A model generated the notes under the pieces. The model was not told where the DNA came from. It ran no database searches and saw only the letters and a program-made list of their open reading frames with translations. A DNA stretch of 64,000 nucleotides. It comes from Paenibacillus sp. FSL R7-0345. GTDB lineage: Bacteria > Bacillota > Bacilli > Paenibacillales > Paenibacillaceae. The stretch covers positions 266,501 through 330,500 of the forward strand of contig NZ_CP152002.1 in NCBI RefSeq assembly GCF_038595055.1, given 5' to 3'. A program made the translations under genes and the position numbers. Of the stretch, positions 8,899 to 17,565 are shown piece after piece (position 1 is the stretch's first letter; each line of letters starts with the position of its first letter).

Positions 8899-10461
8899 TT
8901 GCTACGCCTGGTTTTTTTGAGTATAGAAAAAGGAGTACCTCCCCAAGTTCTCGAAGTTATAGGCGACCAAACCGACACCCGAGAACAAAAAAAGGAGGTA
9001 ATCCCTATCTACTCTATTCGACAAGAAGAGCTGTTTTCCTTCGAGGAATTGCTCCAAATGCGCCCGGAAGATAAATATAGTCAAATCTTTGAACACTTAA
9101 ACCTGGCTCCGGTCCTTCACGTACTCCGGAAAAAGAACCATCGTGGACGGCCACAGGAGCTAAACCTCCCTGCCATGATCTACTCGCTGCTCATCTCAAA
9201 AATGGAGGGCATTGAGTTTGTTTCTTCTCTGGTTAGACGCCTTAAGCACAGCGAGGAATTTCGGGTGCAGTGCCGGTTTACCGGCTCAAACCCTATTCCG
9301 AGCAAGGCTTCATACTCCCGTCTAATTTCTGCGCTTGAGCAAACGGGAATGCTTGAGCAACTGCAGGATAGCTTGGTGCTGTCTGCCATGGAAGAAGGCT
9401 TTATTACGGGCACGCACCTTGCCGTTGATTCCTCCATTGTTGAGGCTTGGGATTGCCAATTCAGTGAATCTGCGTCGAAACGCCGAGCGGCCCGCCGTAC
9501 CAAAAAGCCAAGTGAAACGCCAGAAATTCAGCAACTGGAGTTCGAGAATGTCGAGCCAGAGCCTCAGCCAGCGAACGAACCGCTTAAAAAACCAGTCTAC
9601 CGACGTGGGCGGGCTTCTGCGGAAGAAAAAGAGCGCCGGCGTCTAGAACGGGAAGCTTATGAAAAGACTCTAGCACCCTTTGAGAAAACGATTGAAGCGA
9701 TGCTGCCTTACACCTATGACGAGCTCCTGAACACGATCCCCCGGCACGCTGCACGCTTTGACAAGAAAAATACGAAGGGCAGACTCACCAGTTATTACGG
9801 ATTTAAGGCGAACGTACTGGTCGATGCGGATTCTCAGTATGTGCTAAGCGGTGTTTTTAGTTCGGCGAATCTGAATGACCAGCGGATGGCCGTCCTGCTT
9901 CTAAAGGGGCTACACCTGAAGTTTCCTGGGCTGAAGGTGAAGCATGTCTTGGGCGACAAAGGGTATGACAGTTCGGCCATTTACCAGTTGATTCATTCCT
10001 TAGGCGCTTTTCCTATTATTAAAATGATTCACCACAAAAAACCGCCCGAGGGGATGAACCAGGATTACACCCCTGTGTGCTCGCAGGGACACGCCTACCG
10101 TTACGACAGTTTCGATACCAAATACGAAACGCTGCGTTACACCAGGCCCAACCATTGCAAAGACTGTCCGTTTTCTGCATCCGGCTGCCAAAAAGTGTTT
10201 AAGATTCGAATCCAAACCGATTTGCGGAAGCACGCTTACCCAGCAAGAGGGAGCGAGAGCTTTAGGCAACTGTATAACAAACGAACGGCTGTAGAACGTG
10301 TTTTTGCCTACCTCAAAGAGTATTTTGGGATGAAGCGCACACGTCACCGCGGCGTCCGGGCAAGTGTCGATTTCCAGCTCAGCACATTGGCCTACAATTT
10401 GAGTAAGTTTGCGCTAGACAAGTTGAACAAGCAGTTGAGTAACTCCCAGCAAGTGGCCTAA
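8899..10461 (+). CDS. IS1182-family transposase
   Basis: DDE transposase of about 480-520 residues. The N-terminal part has HRGRPQELNLPAMIYSLL and the substitution/DDE core shows HLAVDSSIVEAWD, GFKANVLVDADSQYVL, VLGDKGYDSSAIY and the C-terminal YNKRTAVERVFAYLKEYFGM (last acidic residue region). A charged insert of about 90 residues (KRRAARRTKK...) follows the first Asp, as in this family. The frame opens with a TTG at 8899. The only strong ribosome binding site, AAAGGAGGT at 8991-8999, is followed by ATC and ATT codons in frame, not ATG/GTG/TTG, so the true start is uncertain and may be non-canonical or mutated. Otherwise the frame is intact. Confidence 0.92.
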   Translation: MLRLVFLSIEKGVPPQVLEVIGDQTDTREQKKEVIPIYSIRQEELFSFEELLQMRPEDKYSQIFEHLNLAPVLHVLRKKNHRGRPQELNLPAMIYSLLISKMEGIEFVSSLVRRLKHSEEFRVQCRFTGSNPIPSKASYSRLISALEQTGMLEQLQDSLVLSAMEEGFITGTHLAVDSSIVEAWDCQFSESASKRRAARRTKKPSETPEIQQLEFENVEPEPQPANEPLKKPVYRRGRASAEEKERRRLEREAYEKTLAPFEKTIEAMLPYTYDELLNTIPRHAARFDKKNTKGRLTSYYGFKANVLVDADSQYVLSGVFSSANLNDQRMAVLLLKGLHLKFPGLKVKHVLGDKGYDSSAIYQLIHSLGAFPIIKMIHHKKPPEGMNQDYTPVCSQGHAYRYDSFDTKYETLRYTRPNHCKDCPFSASGCQKVFKIRIQTDLRKHAYPARGSESFRQLYNKRTAVERVFAYLKEYFGMKRTRHRGVRASVDFQLSTLAYNLSKFALDKLNKQLSNSQQVA

Positions 10462-10513
10462 CTTTTTTAAAAAACAAACTCAGATTTTGGCCCAGTCTTG
10501 CTATCCAGCAAAC

Positions 10514-10542
10514 TGAATTATGAAATTGACTCCAAAGTGCAG
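10514..10542 (-). repeat. Right terminal inverted repeat of the IS
   Basis: Inverted partner of 8864-8892. It lies 52 bases after the transposase stop. Confidence 0.85.
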
Positions 10543-10588
10543 TTAAACACATGGTGTATCAGACTAACTGTAGCTTAAACCAATACAC

Positions 10589-10945
10589 TTAGCCCTCCAG
10601 CAGCAATATTTTATTCCCGTCCAAATCAAGCAGCGGCAGTTCCTTGCCTCCCCATACGGCAGTCACTGGAGGCTCCAGCTGAACGCCTTTTCCGCTCAAT
10701 TCAGCATACGTCCGGTCCAGATTATCACAAGAGAATACAAAGTTAACCTTGCCTTCGCTGGACTTACCCCATTTATTCTCATCCCAGATTACGATTACTG
10801 GAGCTTCCTTAAGGAAGCCTAAAGAGACGCCGTCATAATGCTCATCAGGCTCTATTACGGGTATCCCTAGTTGCAAATGGTAGAATTCTACCAATGCCTT
10901 CGGGTCTTTGGAAGAGATGTTAACACACTGATATTTAATAATCAT
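10589..10945 (-). CDS. VOC (glyoxalase/bleomycin-resistance fold) protein
   Basis: A 118-residue single-module vicinal oxygen chelate protein. It shows the two beta-alpha-beta-beta-beta repeats: YQCVNISSKDPKALVEFYHLQLGIPV, then VNFVFSCDNLDRTYAELSGKGVQ and LPLLDLDGNKILLLE. Such proteins are metal-dependent lyases, dioxygenases or drug-binding proteins; nothing here fixes the substrate. The ATG is preceded by GGGAGG. The gene is monocistronic, facing the insertion sequence. Confidence 0.85.
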   Translation of the reverse strand: MIIKYQCVNISSKDPKALVEFYHLQLGIPVIEPDEHYDGVSLGFLKEAPVIVIWDENKWGKSSEGKVNFVFSCDNLDRTYAELSGKGVQLEPPVTAVWGGKELPLLDLDGNKILLLEG

Positions 10946-11054
10946 ACTGCAGCCTCCCGGGTCTCGAATGGTTTATACGCATTCTTCTATTCTGCCTATT
11001 GTTTATTTTTTACATTATCTAACTTTTTTATTTTGATAAATGACATATGTTACG

Positions 11055-11080
11055 AAAAAAAAAGACACCCATGGAGTGTC
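11055..11080 (-). terminator. Terminator of the polysaccharide cluster
   Basis: Read on the minus strand, GACACTCCATGGGTGTC forms a hairpin followed by a run of nine T. It lies about 55 bases after the flippase stop codon. Confidence 0.85.
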
Positions 11081-11135
11081 CTAACAGCGTACGCTTAAAA
11101 TTTGTCATGCCCGGAGAGCATCTGCTCCAAACCGC

Positions 11136-12650
11136 TCATGTCTGGCTCCCCAAAACAACCTTCCGCATCGGGCCGGTAACAATCTGCTTCTCATCCGCAT
11201 TCATGCTGAAGGTCCACATGGTGGCTGCGTACAGCACGGAGTACAGGAAGACATACAGGCCGAGCTGGAGATAGGAGCCGATGTTTACGTAGGTCAGCAG
11301 GTATCCGCATACGAGGCCGAGCAGTATTACCGGAGTGAAGACCTTGATGATCTCCTTCCAGAAATAGAAGATGTCAAATTTCAGCTTATATCTATAGTAG
11401 ATATTATTCAGAACCACGTTAACGATCATGCCGGCAGCCGTAGCAATCGCACAGCCTGTGATGCCCCAGACCCGGATGAACAGCAGCGTCAGAATGATTT
11501 TGAGAATGGCAATGGAAAAATAGATCAAAGCCTTAACCTTGTGCCTGTTCATCGCTTCCAGCATCGTGGCGAACAGCGACTGGACGATCGACGTGATCTG
11601 CGGAATGATGATGATCAGCGCGATCGTGTACGCGTACCGGTAGCCTTCGCCCAGCCAGATCAGAATGAACACCTGACCGAACAGCACAAACCCTGACACG
11701 ATATAGCCGACAATGAGCGCCTGGATTCTGCCGATCCGGACGAGTTCAACCATCAGCCGGGCCTGATCCGCGCCTTTGACAATCATTTTGGTAAGCTTGG
11801 GCAGGTAAAAGCTGGACAGCACATTGGAAAAGTTCATAATGTACGTGTTCAGCTGGGTGGAAATGGCATAAATCGCAATCGGAGTAGCGCCCAGGAACAT
11901 ACCGATAATCAGCGGATCGGCGTTCGTATAGAGCTGAAAGGCAATCGATGACAGCAATATGTAGGAAGAATAACTGAATACTTCCTTGAACAGCTTGGTG
12001 TCAAAAGTGTTGAACTTGACGATCATCTTCATCTTAAACCGGCAGACAAAGAAGTTAGCCAGGCCGATGGTGATGTTCAGTCCAAGGGCAACGGAAACCA
12101 TCCCCACCGATCTCAGACCCATGAACAGCACCAATACCATCATCGCCGGAGAAATAACAACTCTCAGCAGATTGATGATTTTCAGATAAACAAACCGTTC
12201 GTAGGCGGTAATAATCGAGCTGTAAATATTCATCGGGAAGGAAATAGCCACATTGACCGCAGCGATGACGAAGATGGTTTTGAGGATGCTGAGCTCAGAT
12301 GGATTCAGACTGGTGAAAAGAGAGTCAAAATTAAACACCAGAATCAGGCTGGCCAGCAGGGCAAGCAGACCGATTCCCGAAAACAAAACCAGAAACATCC
12401 CGTTGATGTTCCGCTGGCCGTTTGTATCATTTTCCGAGATGAACTTGGAGTTGAACCGCACAACCGCACTGCCGAAGCCGAGGTCCAGCAGCACGATATA
12501 GGCGATAATGGAATTCACCAGTGAATATAGCCCGTATTCCGATTTTCCCAGGGTTGAAACGATATAAGGCGTCGAGCCCAGGGAAATGATCACACCCAGA
12601 AAGACTGAGAGATAGGTAATAATAGCAGCAAGTTTTATATTGGTTTTCAA
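11136..12650 (-). CDS. Polysaccharide flippase (Wzx/MATE-like, MOP superfamily)
   Basis: A 504-residue integral membrane protein with about 14 hydrophobic helices, starting LAAIITYLSVFLGVIISLGS and containing the family segment STPYIVSTLGKSEYGLYSL. Members of this group move lipid-linked oligosaccharide units across the cytoplasmic membrane for wall polymer or capsule assembly. It is the last gene of a three-gene minus-strand cluster with a pyruvyltransferase and a GT2 enzyme, which supports that role. The start is a TTG at 12650 with GAGGAAG upstream. The polymer cannot be named. Confidence 0.9.
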   Translation of the reverse strand: MKTNIKLAAIITYLSVFLGVIISLGSTPYIVSTLGKSEYGLYSLVNSIIAYIVLLDLGFGSAVVRFNSKFISENDTNGQRNINGMFLVLFSGIGLLALLASLILVFNFDSLFTSLNPSELSILKTIFVIAAVNVAISFPMNIYSSIITAYERFVYLKIINLLRVVISPAMMVLVLFMGLRSVGMVSVALGLNITIGLANFFVCRFKMKMIVKFNTFDTKLFKEVFSYSSYILLSSIAFQLYTNADPLIIGMFLGATPIAIYAISTQLNTYIMNFSNVLSSFYLPKLTKMIVKGADQARLMVELVRIGRIQALIVGYIVSGFVLFGQVFILIWLGEGYRYAYTIALIIIIPQITSIVQSLFATMLEAMNRHKVKALIYFSIAILKIILTLLFIRVWGITGCAIATAAGMIVNVVLNNIYYRYKLKFDIFYFWKEIIKVFTPVILLGLVCGYLLTYVNIGSYLQLGLYVFLYSVLYAATMWTFSMNADEKQIVTGPMRKVVLGSQT

Positions 12651-12693
12651 GGCTACATCGCTTCCTCGCTACAGAAATGTCGTGGTGGATGCT

Positions 12694-13800
12694 CTAAGCT
12701 GTCACGGTAGATGAAGTTGAGAATGAATCCGTGTTAGCCGACAAGGCTTCAACAATCTGATTATAGTGTTCGGTTGAAAAATCATTGTTGTACCGCGGAG
12801 CCGGAATCTGGCTTAATTCTTCAATTAATTCCGGAATTTGATTGATATCGTTAGTAAACTTGATATAACCGAGATGCTTGATCCATTCGTAGCTGCCTAC
12901 GACCTTATAGTTATAATTGCCAAGTGCAATACACGGAGTAGAGGTAATAGCCGCAAAAATCATCCCGTGCAGCCGGTCTGTAATCACAAGCTCTGCCTCT
13001 TTAAACTGGTTCCATAAGGTGTACAGCTCGTGCTCCCGTTCTTCAACCGTGATATAACGCACTATGCAGGTGTCAGAATAGGTAAGCTTGTCAAAAGCCT
13101 GCGAGGCGCTGTTATGGATTTGCTGCTTTTCAGCCTCATTAAAAATCCCTTCTTTATCCGCCCGGATACACATAAGGGCTCCGCTGCGCACTCTTTGCGG
13201 CTCGGTAATGTCCAGCGACATTACAATATCCGGAGTCAATAAAACATCGTTGTTTTTGAAATGCTCCTTCATAATTCCGTACGATGTCTTTTCTCTGGCT
13301 ACCAGAGTCAGATCCTTGTGGGCGTTGTAGAGGGCTTTTGTTTTTTTGAGCTCCTGGCGGCCATGCTCGGTATCTCCGAAGTAGATGGTTTGAGGGAAAA
13401 GGATGATTTTGTTATTGGGGAAACTGCTGATAATCTTTCTGCGGACTTCTTCTTCTCTAAAATATTCAATGCCGAAATTTCCGCCGCCCTGGAGCGCGAA
13501 GATATCATCAGGGGTAGAATACTCCATCAGGCATTTCCAGTTAGAGGTCAGCCTGTCGGCAACAATCTCTATTAGCGTGTAATCGGGAAAAGCCTTTTGA
13601 AGGAAATTCATCTGCGCCATCGTTATGGCGTGGTCGCCAAGGTTGTCGTGTTCCGGAGAGCCGACTACAAAGATGGCCTTCGATTTATTCCTGTACAGGT
13701 CTCTGTTGGCCATATAGCCTCGGAAATAACGGTAAAATTCATTATTGCTCACATAATTCCGGAAGGACAGCGGCAGCATCTTATGGATAATGTTGGTCAT
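12694..13800 (-). CDS. Polysaccharide pyruvyl transferase family protein
   Basis: A 368-residue cytoplasmic enzyme of the CsaB/WcaK-like family, which adds ketal-linked pyruvate from PEP to sugars. Visible marks are the N-terminal VVGSPEHDNLGDHAITMAQ, FALQGGGNFG, NNKIILFPQTIYFG, VAREKTSYGIM and the C-terminal VITDRLHGMIFAAITSTPCIAL, which holds the conserved RLHG. Its ATG overlaps the stop of the upstream GT2 gene as ATGA, so the two are translationally coupled. Pyruvylated wall polymer is the ligand of SLH domains such as those of the protease at the left end, but this enzyme may instead modify an exopolysaccharide. Confidence 0.9.
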   Translation of the reverse strand: MTNIIHKMLPLSFRNYVSNNEFYRYFRGYMANRDLYRNKSKAIFVVGSPEHDNLGDHAITMAQMNFLQKAFPDYTLIEIVADRLTSNWKCLMEYSTPDDIFALQGGGNFGIEYFREEEVRRKIISSFPNNKIILFPQTIYFGDTEHGRQELKKTKALYNAHKDLTLVAREKTSYGIMKEHFKNNDVLLTPDIVMSLDITEPQRVRSGALMCIRADKEGIFNEAEKQQIHNSASQAFDKLTYSDTCIVRYITVEEREHELYTLWNQFKEAELVITDRLHGMIFAAITSTPCIALGNYNYKVVGSYEWIKHLGYIKFTNDINQIPELIEELSQIPAPRYNNDFSTEHYNQIVEALSANTDSFSTSSTVTA

Positions 13801-14786
13801 GTCAGGTTACTTCCCTTCACACGAAGTTTGGATTGATACAGGACTCTATATGTGTTGGAGCTTGTCAGAATAAGCAAAGTGGCTAGTTTCATCTGCTTGC
13901 TGATACTTTTGTTGCGCATTACCGCTTTAAGATGTTTGCTGAAAAAGCTGCCCAGCTCGGCGATATATTCCTTGTTGGCCCTGTTTTCTCCGGCGATCAT
14001 CTGGAGATTGCACAGCTCAATGCCCTCGGTCACGTTCCTGGCCAGGGATTTTTCAATCGCTTCAGGGTAGTTTTTATGCTTGATATCCTCATACAGTTCC
14101 TTCCAGGCGCAGATCCGGTCATAATACTTTTTATTAGTCATCTTGCCTGTAATGCTGTCGCCTCTGCGCAGGTACAGATATTTGGGCGAATCCAGGGAAA
14201 CAACCTTCTCTGCCTGCAAAAATAGCTTATAAGTTGCGAACATGTCCTCGAAGTATCTGCCGACCGGATATCTTACCTTTGCGAACAGCTCCGCCTTATA
14301 CAGCTTATCCCAGGCCAGATTCTTGATCTCGGTATCCTCCAGCAGTTTCTTGAAGGCTTCTTCATTACTATAGACACGGACTTCATGGGAGAATTCCTTG
14401 TCTATATACACACCGTCTTCAACCTCAGTATGACCGCACACTGCTATATCTGCGTCATGGGCAGTGATCAGTCCATGCAGCGCTTCGAACATATCGGGCT
14501 CAATCCAGTCATCGCTGTCTACAAATCCGATATATTTGCCTGCGGCACTATCAATGCCGTAATTGCGGGCGTCCGACAGGCCGCCATTCTGTTTGTGGAT
14601 GACCTTAACCCGGGAGTCCAGCTCTTTATAACGTTCGCAGATTTCGCCGCAATTGTCAGGAGAGCCATCGTTTACAAGAATCAGTTCGAAGTCTCTGAAG
14701 GTCTGTGCGAGGATGGAATCGACACACTTGCGCAAATACATTTCAACTTTATAGATAGGCACAATGATGCTTATCTCCGGTTTCAT
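13797..14786 (-). CDS. Glycosyltransferase family 2
   Basis: A 329-residue inverting GT-A enzyme. It begins ISIIVPIYKVEMYLRKCVDSI, then ILVNDGSPDN (nucleotide binding), KVIHKQNGGLSDARNYGID and the DxD-type YIGFVDSDDWIEPDMFE. It transfers a sugar from a nucleotide donor to a growing glycan on the inner membrane face. The start chosen is the ATG at 14786 after GAAAGGAAG; the frame is open further but without a binding site. It is the first gene of the cluster with the pyruvyltransferase and flippase. Confidence 0.92.
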   Translation of the reverse strand: MKPEISIIVPIYKVEMYLRKCVDSILAQTFRDFELILVNDGSPDNCGEICERYKELDSRVKVIHKQNGGLSDARNYGIDSAAGKYIGFVDSDDWIEPDMFEALHGLITAHDADIAVCGHTEVEDGVYIDKEFSHEVRVYSNEEAFKKLLEDTEIKNLAWDKLYKAELFAKVRYPVGRYFEDMFATYKLFLQAEKVVSLDSPKYLYLRRGDSITGKMTNKKYYDRICAWKELYEDIKHKNYPEAIEKSLARNVTEGIELCNLQMIAGENRANKEYIAELGSFFSKHLKAVMRNKSISKQMKLATLLILTSSNTYRVLYQSKLRVKGSNLT

Positions 14787-14890
14787 GCAACAATCACTTC
14801 CTTTCAAAATAACGGATGACTGGGCCAGAGACAGAAGTGTCAACAAGATTGCGCTGTACATACATGGTTAGCCAGGCACAATGATTTGTA

Positions 14891-14896
14891 ATTATA
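14891..14896 (-). promoter_or_regulatory. Possible -10 box of the polysaccharide cluster
   Basis: On the minus strand TATAAT lies about 105 bases upstream of the GT2 start, inside a strongly AT-rich stretch (14880-14960). No good -35 box was found, so this is a weak call. Confidence 0.35.
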
Positions 14897-14961
14897 TTAC
14901 TATCACAGTTAAAAGATTGTATATACTACTTTAGTTTACTTATAACTGTTTAATTCAAGGC

Positions 14962-15013
14962 AAAAAGGGCGTTCCAGTGCCGTAATTTACCGGCTGGAAC
15001 GCCCTTTATTTTA
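14962..15013. terminator. Bidirectional terminator after the epimerase-like gene
   Basis: Arms GGGCGTTCCAG and CTGGAACGCCC with A-run on the left and TTTATTTT on the right. On the minus strand it ends the 15029-15904 gene and separates it from the polysaccharide cluster. Confidence 0.85.
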
Positions 15014-15028
15014 AAGAAATCTATAGGT

Positions 15029-15904
15029 TTAGCTGATTTCTATGGTCAGTGAGCTGTTAAACTGGCTGCTCTGAGGCAGGGTTATAATCCCCGTTTTGTC
15101 CTTCAGCTCTCCGGTGAAATCCTCCCCGTCCGCGATCCCCTGCCATGGCTCAATGCAGACGAAGGGGGCATTTTTCGGCTGCCAGAGGCCGAGGTCCGGG
15201 AAGCTCTTGGAGGTAACAGTAACGCTTTTGCCGCTAAGCTTGCTTTTGAGTGCAATGGTGCGGGACTTCACATCCCGGAAGACCAACGCCCCGTCAAAAA
15301 ACATCTCATGGGAGAGCGGCAGAAGCTGTCCGTTGTCCAGCACGGTCTCGCTTTTGCCGCTGATGACGAGGCCGGCATCGCTCAGGAACAGCCGTTCCAG
15401 CTGCTCGTGTTCAGAGAACTCCAGAACATAATCAGTGATGGTACCCTGCCCGTCCAGCGGGCAATTAAAGGCCGGATGGGTACCCAGCTGGAACAGGATT
15501 TCCTGTTCATCATTATTCTCCACGCGGTAGCTGATCTCAAGGGTGTTTCCGCTCAAAATGTAGGTGAGAATCAGATTGAACCGGTACGGATAGCTCGCCA
15601 GTGTCTGTTCATTGTACGAAAGCTGGAAGACAGCCTGCGTATCTGTAGCTTCAATAAGGGTGAATTCACTGCGTCTGGCAAAACCGTGATTGCCAATGCT
15701 GTAGGTGTTGCCGCCTGTCCGGATTTCTCCGCCGCGGGCTGCCCCGATAATCGGGAACAGTACAGGCGAACGGCCTGTCCAGAATTCTGCATCGCCGCTC
15801 CAGATATATTCATTGCCGGTAGCTAGCAGTTTGAAGCTGCTCAGCTCAGCTCCTAGCGAGTTAATGACGGCTTCGGCCGTGCCGCTGCGCAGTGTGGTAT
15901 ACAT
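15029..15904 (-). CDS. Aldose 1-epimerase family protein (LacX-like)
   Basis: A 291-residue beta-sandwich protein of the galactose mutarotase superfamily. Segments such as VINSLGAELSSFK, EYIWSGDAEFWTGRSPVLFPIIG, GNHGFARRSEF, LGTHPAFNCPL and CIEPWQGIADG fit the LacX-like branch. The His residues of NHGFAR and THPAF are the expected catalytic pair. It would interconvert sugar anomers in the cytoplasm; the sugar is unknown. It is monocistronic and divergent from the M20 hydrolase. Confidence 0.88.
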   Translation of the reverse strand: MYTTLRSGTAEAVINSLGAELSSFKLLATGNEYIWSGDAEFWTGRSPVLFPIIGAARGGEIRTGGNTYSIGNHGFARRSEFTLIEATDTQAVFQLSYNEQTLASYPYRFNLILTYILSGNTLEISYRVENNDEQEILFQLGTHPAFNCPLDGQGTITDYVLEFSEHEQLERLFLSDAGLVISGKSETVLDNGQLLPLSHEMFFDGALVFRDVKSRTIALKSKLSGKSVTVTSKSFPDLGLWQPKNAPFVCIEPWQGIADGEDFTGELKDKTGIITLPQSSQFNSSLTIEIS

Positions 15905-16118
15905 TTGCCAAATCCCCTTCCGTTGTTATATAGAGTCCATCCTGTGTTCATGTTATAGCAGCTCATATTCTACCAAACTCTTCCGCCATGTTCTAACAAA
16001 ACGTGAATACTTACCAAAAAACATTATTACAGACTGTACAATGACTATAAACCGCATTGGTATAACATATAAAGAAAGCAATAATCACATATTTGCCCGA
16101 AGCGGAGGGAAACATAAC

Positions 16119-17345
16119 ATGCAAATGCAGCAGGTTTTGGTTAACGGCGAAAGACTGAAGGATACAATTGAGGCTTTTGCCGATTTTGGGCGTACGGATC
16201 ACAATGGTGTGACCAGGCTGTCGCTGTCGGAGCAGGATGTGCTGGTACGGGGGTACTTTCGGTCCTGCTGTGAAGAGCTGGGGATGACGGTCAAGATTGA
16301 TGATATGGGCAATATGTATGCAACGCTTGCCGGCAGTGAGAATGGCCCGCCTGTAGTCATCGGTTCGCATCTCGATACAGTGAAAAAGGGCGGCAGATTC
16401 GACGGGGTACTAGGTGTAATAGCCGGGCTTGAGGTGGTAAGAACACTGGTTGACCATGGTATTACGCCCCGTCTCCCGGTAACGGTGATGAACTTCACCA
16501 ATGAGGAAGGAGCACGCTTCGAGCCTTCGATGATGGCCTCTGGTGTGCTGTCCGGCAAGTTCGACAAGGCAGCCATGCTGCAGAAGAAGGACCCGGAAGG
16601 GACGACCTTTGAAGAGGCGCTGCTGGCCAGCGGCTATGCCGGGGAGGCGCAGAACCGGATTACAGAGGCCACGGCTTATCTTGAGCTGCATATTGAACAG
16701 GGGCCGGTGCTGGAGCGTGAGCAGCTTACGATCGGTCTGGTGGACTGCGTGGTCGGCATGGCCTGTTACGAAATTGAAGTGACGGGCGAATCGGACCATG
16801 CCGGAACAACGCCGATGGATATGCGCAGGGATGCGCTGTTCGCTGCAGCTGATATCATTACTGAACTGCGTGCCAAACTGGGCGGACTTGATTCCGGGCT
16901 TGTCTACACGATGGGCCGGATGAATGTGCTGCCGAATATTCATACGGTCATTCCGAATAAGGTGATTTTTACGGTGGAGGCAAGGCATAAGGAGATGGAC
17001 ATCGTCCGTGGGGTAGAGGCAATTATTAACGGCCTGCCGGAGGAAGTGCTGGAATGTACGGTTCAAAAAAGCAAACTATGGGGCCGTGACACGGTCTGGT
17101 TTGATCCGAAACTATGCGGCCTTGTTGAGCAGGCGGCTGCCACTCTGGGCTATTCCCGCCGGACAATAGCCAGCGGAGCAGGGCACGATGCCCAGTTCGT
17201 AGCCGGATTCCTGCCTTCGGCGATGATTTTCGTGCCCAGCGTGAACGGCAAAAGCCATTGTGAAGAGGAGCTAACCTCCTACGGGGATTGCGAAAAGGGC
17301 GTTAATGTTGTGCTGGAGACCGTGCTTGCGGTGCTGCGGGGATAA
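16119..17345 (+). CDS. M20-family amidohydrolase (N-carbamoyl-L-amino acid hydrolase / allantoate amidohydrolase type)
   Basis: A 408-residue dinuclear-metal enzyme that removes the carbamoyl or ureido group from N-carbamoyl amino acids or allantoate. Metal ligands are visible in IGSHLDTVKKGGRFDGVLG (His, Asp), NEEGARF (Glu), LHIEQGPVLE (His) and SGAGHDAQF. ITGESDHAGTTPMDMRRDAL marks the dimerisation domain. The start is the ATG at 16119 with GGAGGG nine bases upstream. The frame is open to 15705, but that part overlaps the divergent neighbour. Which substrate is used cannot be decided; a neighbouring PucR-type regulator is compatible with nitrogen scavenging. It ends in its own terminator. 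Confidence 0.88.
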   Translation: MQMQQVLVNGERLKDTIEAFADFGRTDHNGVTRLSLSEQDVLVRGYFRSCCEELGMTVKIDDMGNMYATLAGSENGPPVVIGSHLDTVKKGGRFDGVLGVIAGLEVVRTLVDHGITPRLPVTVMNFTNEEGARFEPSMMASGVLSGKFDKAAMLQKKDPEGTTFEEALLASGYAGEAQNRITEATAYLELHIEQGPVLEREQLTIGLVDCVVGMACYEIEVTGESDHAGTTPMDMRRDALFAAADIITELRAKLGGLDSGLVYTMGRMNVLPNIHTVIPNKVIFTVEARHKEMDIVRGVEAIINGLPEEVLECTVQKSKLWGRDTVWFDPKLCGLVEQAAATLGYSRRTIASGAGHDAQFVAGFLPSAMIFVPSVNGKSHCEEELTSYGDCEKGVNVVLETVLAVLRG

Positions 17346-17385
17346 GGTGTTATTAAACATGACGTATGAATACATTCACAGGTGA

Positions 17386-17410
17386 GGGCACCGGCTGCGG
17401 TGTCCTTTTT
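17386..17410 (+). terminator. Terminator of the M20 hydrolase gene
   Basis: GGGCACCG, loop GCTG, CGGTGTCC, then TTTTT; one G-T pair in the stem. Confidence 0.85.
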
Positions 17411-17447
17411 CATTTGTTGATAAGCGTGAATGGCCGCGTCCAGCTCC

Positions 17448-17465
17448 ATTGTGTAAAAACACAAT
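17448..17465. promoter_or_regulatory. Inverted repeat upstream of ald
   Basis: Perfect palindrome ATTGTGT-AAAA-ACACAAT about 100 bases upstream of the ald start. It is a plausible operator for the nearby AdeR-like regulator, by position only. Confidence 0.45.
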
Positions 17466-17521
17466 CATGGCAGGTAATGTTTTTCTTTTTACCCAAAATG
17501 CTGAAATGAACGTTATGTTAT

Positions 17522-17542
17522 GATTCTTGACATAAGAGAATC
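17522..17542. promoter_or_regulatory. Inverted repeat just before the ald ribosome binding site
   Basis: GATTCT and AGAATC separated by nine bases, ending ten bases before the GGGAGAG ribosome binding site. It could be an operator or a small 5' leader stem. Confidence 0.4.
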
Positions 17543-17565
17543 ACACAAGACGGGAGAGATTAACG

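Larger units (their letters stand above)
8864..10542 (+). mobile_element. IS1182-type insertion sequence
   Basis: The element is bounded by 29-base imperfect terminal inverted repeats (8864-8892 and 10514-10542, 5 mismatches) and carries one transposase gene. The matching core is CAATTTCATAATTCA. The bases just outside (TTTAG on the left, TTAAAC on the right) belong to the host intergenic repeat and are themselves nearly inverse to each other, so no clean target duplication can be read and the outer limit is uncertain by a few bases. Confidence 0.85.

Noticed and set aside
17466..17485. Sigma-54-like promoter (TGGCAG...) upstream of ald
   Set aside because: The -12 GC element is absent, and no sigma-54 activator gene is near.
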